Source: Carex sylvatica
Taxonomy: Eukaryota; Streptophyta; Magnoliopsida; Poales; Cyperaceae
NCBI GenBank assembly: GCA_964058845.1
Contig: CAXKVR010000556.1
Span: 1-27,647 of the forward strand
Direction of reading: 5' to 3'
Length of the DNA stretch: 27,647 bases
Translations under genes and position numbers: made by a program
The notes under the pieces: generated by a model
Told to the model about the DNA's origin: nothing
Databases searched by the model: none
The model's input: the letters and a program-made list of their open reading frames with translations, nothing else
Shown here: in pieces, positions 20,424-27,647 of the stretch
Numbering within the stretch: the stretch's first letter is position 1
Layout: each line of letters starts with the position of its first letter

Positions 20424-21107
20424 AAGCTCTTGTTAGTCTCTCATCTCCTCGAATATGGGTACTTCACAGTTACGTCCTTCATACCAATATCCGATTCAAT
20501 TTGAGATGTCATAATTAGGGTTTGACTTCACAGTTACGTCCTTCACCAAGTCCCTAACCCTAATTTCTGTAGTTCCGGCTTAGATTACAAATTGGTTAGA
20601 TCATAATCCAAGCATAAGGTATTTGCATTCATAATTTGGTACTCTTCTCTCGTCCTAACTACTTTGGTTCTTTCGAATTCAAAGCGGAACTACATCGATT
20701 TTAAGTACTAATTATATAATTAACACAAATGATAAATCTCAGAAATTAACATCAAATTTCATAAAACAATCATAATAAAAACAAATAATCGAATAAAATT
20801 AAATTAAACAAGTTCATGCATTGATCTAAACCCCCTAGAAAGAGATCTACTCTCTCTTGGAGAGATTCATTACAAAAGTTGACAAAAATAAGAAGTAATG
20901 AAATAAAGAAATAGTTACACTCTTTATTGAATCAAGAACCTCAATCTTGCCGAAATCTTGCTTGGATCTTCTTCTCCTTCCTAGAAAAGCTTCAGGGACT
21001 TCAAGAAATTTTGTCGGTTTATCGCTATATTGTATGAAAATTGGCATACACCAAGGGGTGAGAGAGAGAGAGAGTTGTTCCTTGACTGAAAAATGAAACC
21101 CCCCCCC

Positions 21108-21115
21108 CTTATATA
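21108..21115 (-). promoter_or_regulatory. TATA box of the outer LTR
   Basis: TATATAAG on the minus strand occupies the position equivalent to the TATA of the inner LTR. Confidence 0.6.
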
Positions 21116-21275
21116 GCAAAAGACTATGCCCAATTTAGAGGCTAGAAGGTGGGGTTAGTGGGTGCTATCTTTGTCTTATGTCCCTGGACTGATGTGTCCA
21201 AATTTAGCTGTTAAAATGTGTCCCTAGCTCGCTAAAAATAGAAACCGTGTTGAAAATGTGTAATTCTGGCTGTCT

Positions 21276-21805
21276 GCGGGTCCAGTACGTCTGCACTCTG
21301 CATGAGTGCGGGTGCTCCGGTCGCACTGGCTCTAAACCTTTCTTTTTAACTCTGAAAATATTTATGAAAAATTGACTAAGTGTTGAGTGCCGGTGGTTGG
21401 GCCGCACTGACACCCAGTGCGTCCGCACTCTGCGAGTGGATGACCCACACTGATGAATTTTTTGTGCTGTTCTGAAGTTCCTGAAATTGGCTTAAGTACT
21501 GAGTGCGGGTGGATGACCCACACTGGAGGTGAGTGCGTCCGCATTAGGCTCGGACTTTTTCCTGTGAAGTGCTCAGATGCTGAAAATTCATCTAAGTGCT
21601 GAGTGCATCCGTACTGGATCCCAAATTTCTTTTTTTAGTTTCTCAGGTTGTAGATCTTCTCGCTAACTTTCTGAAAAGTGGTCATACGCCCAAAACGGAG
21701 TTACGAGTCAAAATCTATGGCCGTTTTAAGTTCAGCCTCCATTTCTGCATTCTGCTACAGTGCGTCCTCACTGGCTGCTGACTGCGGGTGATCCATCCGC
21801 ACTAG
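21276..21805. repeat. Array of AGTGCGG/CCGCACT motifs in outer LTR
   Basis: The array is the inverted counterpart of 18797-19080, with the clearest unit GCGGGTGATCCATCCGCACT at 21785-21804. It spans more sequence than the inner array and has more degenerate units, so the array length differs between the two LTRs. Confidence 0.75.
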
Positions 21806-21960
21806 AAGTATTTTTCTTCATTTTCTGCACTGTAAAGTCAAACAAACATAGTAACTTGATTCTAGGTGTATTCTATTCACTTTATATTCAAAATACAAGA
21901 TATTTGGCGTTATTTTATGATGAAAACTAGATCGAATATGTATATAATTTATGCTTATCA

Positions 21961-21965
21961 AAATG
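21961..21965 (+). repeat. Outer LTR target duplication AAATG, right copy
   Basis: Matches 18112-18116 exactly. Confidence 0.85.
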
Positions 21966-22560
21966 TTATTGTTAAGGTTTTAATTCTTTGCACATGAGGT
22001 TTATATGTTTTATTCTAGAGATTTAAAGTGTTATTAATGAGGTTTATATGCTTGTACATGAGGTTTATATGCTTGTAAACAGAGGTTCAAATTATTTTGA
22101 AGCAAAATTAAAAAAAAAAAACTGAAAATCACAAAGATTTAAAGTAGTAAAAAAAATTACAACACAATATAACTCGAAAGTTATTCTTCATGGATCCTAT
22201 TTGAAAGAGAAAATCAGATAAAAAACATTCATATTTTAAGATTCGCAAAATTCATCACGGTTCGTCAAGAAAATGGATGAGAATATCAGAGGAAAAAAAA
22301 TAGATGAAAGAAATCTTTCTGTTTTTAGTTTGAAAATAAAAATAGTTACAAGTTAAAACTATGCATATTTAGAATTTTAATCCTTGCATACATATTTAAA
22401 TGCTTGCAAGTAGTATTGTAAAATGTTATAAACAGAATTTTAAATATTTGAATATTAGTGCTGAAAATCAAAGTTAGATAATATTAGATGTTTATTTAGT
22501 TAAACTACTTAAGATATACGCTCAAAATTTTGTTTGAGATACAAATATCAGGCTCCATTT

Positions 22561-23327
22561 TTTTATTCGTTACAATAGAGTACTTCGAAACACTCAAACT
22601 CATCACTACTTTAAACACACCCTAAACTTTCAGCATCGATTCTATTGTACCCTTCTGTTTAGCTGGTTTGATTAAGAATTTAAAAGATGCTAACTTTCTG
22701 CAAATAACATGACATTCACAGTCACTGTCTCACAGAGTTCTCGAGTGATTTTCAGGCTCTCCATTAGCAAAGTTAACCGAATGAAAAAACACAATTCATT
22801 GGTTCATCTGGATGGGTGAAAAATAGTCACTAATTCAAATTAGCACTATTTCGAACTAACTTCATTACTATTATTTTAATGACTGCCAACTTCAACCTGA
22901 TTGTACGTACCAAACGAAGCCCGATGACTTCTCAAAGATCAAACAGAACCAGGGAATACCAAGAAACTCCGTTCTTTTTAAAATACACGTTACAAATATT
23001 AATGCAGAGAGGATACGAATTCGGTAGATATACAACTCGTTCTTTTAACCATCCGCGTTCTCCTTTGTCAGGAAACTAGCATGAATCGTAGAGACATTAA
23101 CACTGAGATATCTCTGGAGGCAAAAGGCGCCAAGAAAAGCATTTATGCATTTTCTACTGGTCAACAAATGAGAATGCAAACTCTCCGCAAAATACTTCTC
23201 TGAAGAAAAAAATTAAGACTACAAAATTTAGACCAAAAAGTTGTATCGGCCAAAATATAAAGCAAAATAAATACAAAATGGGAAAGGAGAAAGGAAGATG
23301 ACAAAATTTTAGAGGAAGATCCCTGCC
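22561..23327. other. Intergenic stretch 3' of SDA1
   Basis: No gene-like frame is visible. The part next to 23327 should contain the SDA1 3' UTR. The open frame at 22879-23079 plus has no recognisable protein character. Confidence 0.5.
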
Positions 23328-26300
23328 TCATTTCCAAGCCTTTCTACCAGTGAATTGCTTGCCAGCATGCCTCTGTTTCTTTATTCTTTGTTGTCTAGAT
23401 TTTGATGCCTTAGCGTTACGTGCAGCCGAAGGCATTACCTTCTTGTGTTCTTTCTGTTTATTACTCAGCCCAGCAACCTGCACGTGCCAATTTGACAAAA
23501 GTCAGTTAATATGTAATTCCATCAGGACCATCACAAACGGTGTTATAGATGACACAAAATGACATATAATGACATAGATGCATGCAAGTTTAAAATCACT
23601 AACAAAAACAAAAGCTGCACACGATTTTAACGGAAAAAATAGGGGCTAAAACCAGTCCGTTGTATTTTCTTGGCCAGCAGCACTGGACAACTATATGCTG
23701 TGCAAAAATCATGACAAAAACATATTACCAACAGTTCCTAAAACAAATGATATTAGAATGAAGATTTGCACCTTTTTATGTTTGAGCTTAGTGCGTGCTT
23801 GGTATGGTAGTCTCTCCTCCCTCATACTTCTTACATGCTCCAGCCTTTCTTCTTTCGTCAATTTCCTTCTTACGTGTGCCTAAACCAAATTCGAGACAAA
23901 CAAATACATGTAAATAATTCGAGACAAACAAACAAATACATGTAAATAAATGATATTAATGACTAAGCACATGCGAGGTACTTCTGAGGGTTAGTGGATC
24001 TAGAGAGAGAGAGAGATAAGGGAGGACCTCAAGTTTAGCCGGATCAAATGGCTTGTCAGAAGTCATACTTCTAATTCCATGTTGCACCATAGCTTCTTTT
24101 GCTTGATTCTTAGCCTAATAAAAGTCACCAAAAATACAATTACAAGAGAATTAGTTTCCTTTTTATGTTTCCAAACGACCTCAAAATATTTACAGTTTTA
24201 CACAATAAATAAACAAGGGCAGATCAATTGACAATGGACTAGTTTTAGTCTTGACAGTTGATTCTTAGCCTAATAAAAGTCACCAAAAATACAATTACAA
24301 GAGAATTAGTTTCCTTTTTATGTTTCCAAACGACCTCAAAATATTTACAGTTTTACACAATAAATAAACGATGGCAGATCAATTGACAATGGACTAGTTT
24401 TAGTCTTGACAGTTGACAACAATAAAAAATATCTTATATTTTGAAATTTGGCAAGTGAAATGTATCTAAACTTTATACCTATCTTATACAAAATAATTAT
24501 GAAATTTAATTCAAGTTTTACCCTTCATCAAATGACATGAAATTTGTAACAGTCCATATGTAATGGCATTTGATGAAACATCAAATGATATTGAAGTTGC
24601 ATGAAAATTGATACACAACAGATCTGTAAGCAAAACAACATGTCTATATATTTTTTTCTAATTTTTAAAATTCCTTTAACATGATTTGAAATGTGTTGTC
24701 AAGATAAATGTTATCAATGAATCCGAACCATAAACAAATACCTTAATTTCCTTGATGCGCTTGAAATCCTCATTAGAGAGGATAGTGTCGGCTTCCTCTA
24801 ACACTTCTGATTTAGCCATTACCATTTTTTTCAAGGCTCTTAGACTTGCATCAGCTGCATTTACTTTTCCTATGTATTCATCAAGCTTCCTCTTCTCTCC
24901 TCTGCCACTTCCCGCATTCTCGTCTGGATCATGACCACCCTCATCATCATCCTCATCCTCATAATCATCATCCGATGGGTCATCATCATCACCCCCACTA
25001 CTTACAAGATCATCATCGGAAGCATCATGCTCATTTTCTTCGTCTTCCCTTTCTCCTTCTGATGGAGCATTTGCCACATCACCTTTGTCGTGGTCGTCAA
25101 CACTAGACCCATCATCATCATCATCTTCAGAGACATTGGCTTCTAGCAGCAACTCCATACCAGGTACATCTGAATCAACTGTGACCTCCCCGTAGGCTTT
25201 TGGTCGGGCATTTGGGTTAGTCGGTCGGCCACGGTCTTTCTTCACCAATAAGGAAGGGCATATCTGTAAAATAAAAGAGGTAACAAAACTTATTTTGCAA
25301 GAAAAATTATATGAATGAATGTAAAGAAGAAGGTAATAAAGACCTCTCGAAATAAAGTGATCAATGAACGAGCAGCAATGGAGACACCCTTGTTGCGTAT
25401 CTTCTTGTAAAGAACTAGGTCTTGCAACAAATCTTCATTCATCAACTGCAAATAAAGTAACAAGAGAATGATAATTAGTCTACTTAGAGAACCAAACAAA
25501 AAGGAATGCTGGTGCCAAATAAAGGACAACAGTGAATCAGAAATTAAAATATGAGGAGAAAACTCACCAGAGGCATCCGCAAACAAATCTCTCTAATAGT
25601 GTTCAAGCCCACTGTAATTGCCTAAAATTTAAAATGTTGAAAAAAATTGTTATCCTTATATTTTTCTATTTGTATTCCTAGAACAATTCAGGACAGTTTG
25701 AAGAAGAGCACCACCTCAGGGGTAGCACGGTCATTCACAAAGTTATTTACTATCTTTTTGAACAGAGGCTCCACAGCATCTGGCGGTACCTGTACAGACA
25801 TGTTCAAGTTGCATGAGTTGTTTATACCTTCTCCAACTGCTTGATATTAACTAATAGATCACATCACTCGAGGATAGAAACCTTGGAGCACTGTAGGGTA
25901 CCAATCACTTAGAATTGCAAATCATTTGTGTAAATATTAAAATTTATAACAATTTTATGGACCACAGCTTATATTTTATATTGAGGAGGGGGGCAGGGGG
26001 GATGAGGAAGAAACCATGTCATGACAGGCCTGAACAATAGCAGCGAGCAAAATCGTCACATCCCGCTGATGAGGCTACAATACAGAAGAAATTAAGTAAC
26101 ATCAGCAGGAATAACAGACAGGAAAGATATATCTTGTCTATGAATACAATTATATATGTAAACTCACTTGAGCATAATTTGCCAAATTATCATACAGCTC
26201 TAACAATAGAAGACGGTGCAAAGCCACTGTCCGGCAAATAACTCTCAGCCTCATGATTTTCACCTAAAGAAACAATATTATACAAGAGGATAAGATACAG

Positions 26301-27647
26301 TGCAGACCATAGAAGCTCAGCTAGGCAACAACACAATTTGGTTCAACCATTTTATCATCAAAATCTATGGTTAACATGGAGTTTGAAAAAGATCAAGAAC
26401 AAGAGATAACCTCAAAGCGCTCGGTATTTTTCTTATCACTTGCATGATGAGACAATAGCTTCTCAGCAAAACCCTTTGAGAAAAGATACCAACCATTAAT
26501 ATACAAATAAAATGATGAAGATGCATTTACTAGATTTCATTGGATCATACAACACCACGATTCACATCAACATCATCTACCAGTTTCCACTAACAGAAGA
26601 CGATTCCAAACAAGAAGTTTCATTACAGATGTAATTTTGCACTTAGCTTCTGTTATTCAAAAATGGAATCAACATATAACCAAGGTATCACAACGGTAAA
26701 AAAAGGACCAACCTGGGGATCTTTCAGGTATGTTAGCGGAGAATAGTAATTAGACCCGGTATTCTCAGCTATGCGCTGATGCCTTTTCATGCTACGCATA
26801 ACACGCTTCAATTTTGCTTTCTTCTTTTTCTTACTTGCAGTTGTACCCTTCTTGTTAGCCTGATACAGAAAGAAAAGAGAAATGTCATACAGTCAAAGAC
26901 CACTTAATAATGTCAAGCTATGCAATTTTGTTAAGACAAATAATGACAAGAAAAAGAATCTCATAAACCACATAACTTGTAATAGTAGATGAAGAAATTA
27001 CATTATAGAGGATTCAAGAAATGGAAATGCAAATAGTTTTGTTTCAACACCAACTGGAGAGAGAGAGAGAGAGAAAGAACCTTGTAAACATCCTCTTTAC
27101 TGAGAAGAACAACAGGCTTTTCAATTTCTTCATCATCGCTACTAGAGGCATCACTCGTATCTTCCTCTTCGACATTCTCATATCCAAGAAGAAATGAAAG
27201 TGCTGCAACCATTATCCTAATGTACATCCAAAAGCATGTAATTAGAAATGACGCAGGGGGGAGGGAGAATAATTCCCAATTTTACACTGTCCTGACAAAC
27301 ATATCAACAGTATTAGCATTTAGGCTGACATGAGGTCAAATCCCTTGTCTCAGATTTATTCATTGCTGGCTCAAATCCCAATTTTGTAGGCTTTTTTGGG
27401 TGCTATGAATTCATGTTTGGCCAGGTTTTGAAATAACCTCAGTTCTGGTTATGTAGACATCTCGTGAATTGAAATGTTGACTTCTACACAATTTTTGGGT
27501 CTTAATGCTTAAATTGCAGCAGGTCTTTATATATGTTACTTCTACCAGCTCTAAATATAGCACAATAACTAAATCATTTATAGTAAGAAGAACAAATACC
27601 TAGAAGAAGAGTGAAAACAAGCATAGCAAATAGCATTGGCAGTTCTC
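23328..27647 (-). CDS. SDA1: SDA1 homologue, 60S ribosome biogenesis (5' end outside window)
   Basis: SDA1 is an essential nuclear/nucleolar factor for maturation and export of pre-60S particles. Thirteen exons: 27647-27600 (partial), 27216-27081, 26859-26713, 26473-26411, 26263-26168, 26074-26015, 25789-25715, 25621-25568, 25445-25344, 25263-24742, 24114-24028, 23879-23772, 23477-23328. The frame is open for 548 residues to the stop; plant SDA1 is about 800, so some 250 N-terminal residues are missing. Diagnostic stretches are AALSFLLGYENVEEEDTSDA, YYSPLTYLKDPQGFAEKL, AQPHQRDVTILLAAIVQACH, DMVPPDAVEPLFKKIVN, EDLLQDLVLYKK, AARSLITLFREICPSLL and VKKDRGRP. Then come a long Asp/Glu-rich segment (25135-24930), KRKLDEYIGK, and a basic tail ending KQFTGRKAWK. 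The exon ending at 27600 reads RTANAICYACFHSSS and joins in phase. ATG at 27211 is internal, not the start. Confidence 0.93.
24003..24017. repeat. (GA)n run in an SDA1 intron
   Basis: A GA run (CT on the transcribed strand) starts about 11 bases inside the intron after the exon ending at 24028. Confidence 0.9.
24103..24412. repeat. 155-bp tandem duplication spanning an SDA1 splice acceptor
   Basis: Copy 1 (24103-24257) and copy 2 (24258-24412) are almost identical; one visible difference is AACAAGGGC against AACGATGGC. Copy 1 includes the last 144 bases of an SDA1 intron and the first 12 of the exon at 24114-24028. Copy 2 therefore places a second complete acceptor in the intron. Confidence 0.95.
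27055..27074. repeat. (GA)n run in an SDA1 intron
   Basis: A GA run (CT on the coding strand) lies directly after the donor site at 27080 of the exon 27216-27081. Confidence 0.9.

Larger units (their letters stand above)
18117..21960 (-). mobile_element. Outer solo LTR, minus strand, split by the inner LTR
   Basis: On the minus strand it begins TGATAAGCATAAATTATATA at 21960 and ends ATACTCAACA at 18117, so it has TG...CA ends. AAATG flanks it exactly at 18112-18116 and 21961-21965. After removing the inner LTR and one duplication copy it measures 2,051 bases. A TATA box (TATATAAG, 21115-21108 minus) sits where the inner copy has its TATA. No primer site, gag or pol is present. The length suits a large Ty3/gypsy LTR, which is inference. 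Confidence 0.88.
17468..22560. mobile_element. Long-arm foldback or Mutator-like element hosting two nested LTRs
   Basis: The outer arms, about 17468-17885 and about 22155-22560, are diverged inverted copies. Examples are TTTATAACATTTTACAATGC (17595) against the complement of 22415-22434, and TTTCAAATAAGATCCATGAA (17825) against the complement of 22191-22210. Between the arms lie short direct repeats around GTGTTATTGTTAAGG and AGGTTTATATG in the same orientation on both sides of the LTR insertion (17957-18116 and 21961-22090). Removing the inserted LTRs leaves about 1.24 kb. Long arms suit a non-autonomous Mutator-like or foldback element; its target duplication is hidden in T-rich flanks. 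No transposase is visible. Confidence 0.75.

Noticed and set aside
22879..23079. Plus-strand frame of 66 codons downstream of SDA1
   Set aside because: Short, with no recognisable family; probably chance.
24846..25106. Plus-strand His/Pro-rich open frame of 86 codons
   Set aside because: It is the antisense of the Asp/Glu-rich segment of SDA1; GAT/GAC repeats read backwards give His codons.
27003..27227. Possible SDA1 start at an in-frame ATG near 27211
   Set aside because: The exon begins at a good acceptor at 27217, and the exon ending at 27600 joins in phase with SDA1-type sequence, so the real start lies outside the window.

Overview
This is nuclear DNA from a flowering plant, most likely a woody eudicot. 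It is AT-rich and has three intron-containing genes with GT-AG splice sites separated by layered transposon debris. One gene is a nuclear-encoded plastid ribosomal protein with a transit peptide, and another belongs to the plant-specific flavan-3-ol (proanthocyanidin) branch. I cannot name the species. I see no bacterial-type operon, CRISPR array, tRNA or rRNA gene.

Region by region: 0.57-2.58 kb is a 5'-truncated, decayed LINE with an 11-bp target duplication. 3.30-3.95 kb is a candidate solo LTR. About 5.5-6.06 kb is a Ty1/copia relic with a tRNA-Met-type primer site and the start of gag. 7.57-10.37 kb holds a run of small DNA elements: a 374-bp near-palindrome, a MITE with a 9-bp duplication, a weaker foldback, two hAT-type elements and a Tourist-like element. 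10.70-12.24 kb is the plastid ribosomal protein L24 gene (plus strand, four coding exons). 14.34-16.22 kb is an anthocyanidin reductase-like gene (minus strand, six exons, 332 residues), with a MYB-type AC element and a G-box upstream. 17.47-22.56 kb is a triple-nested transposon stack. 23.33 kb to the right edge is the 3' two-thirds of an SDA1 homologue for 60S ribosome assembly (minus strand, 13 exons seen, 5' end outside the window).

The three genes do not form a pathway. L24 works in the plastid ribosome, SDA1 in nucleolar/nuclear ribosome maturation, and the ANR-like enzyme in cytosolic flavonoid metabolism. They are ordinary neighbours on a plant chromosome.

The most interesting architecture is the nested stack. 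A foldback or Mutator-like element with arms of about 0.4 kb was hit in its internal tandem repeats by a minus-strand solo LTR (duplication AAATG). That LTR was then hit by a plus-strand solo LTR of the same family (duplication ACCAT). Both 5-bp duplications are perfect, so the order of insertion can be read from the sequence. I found no convincing novel biological system. The remaining points of interest are a duplicated splice acceptor in SDA1, conserved-box substitutions in the ANR-like protein, and hairpin-forming arrays in the LTRs.
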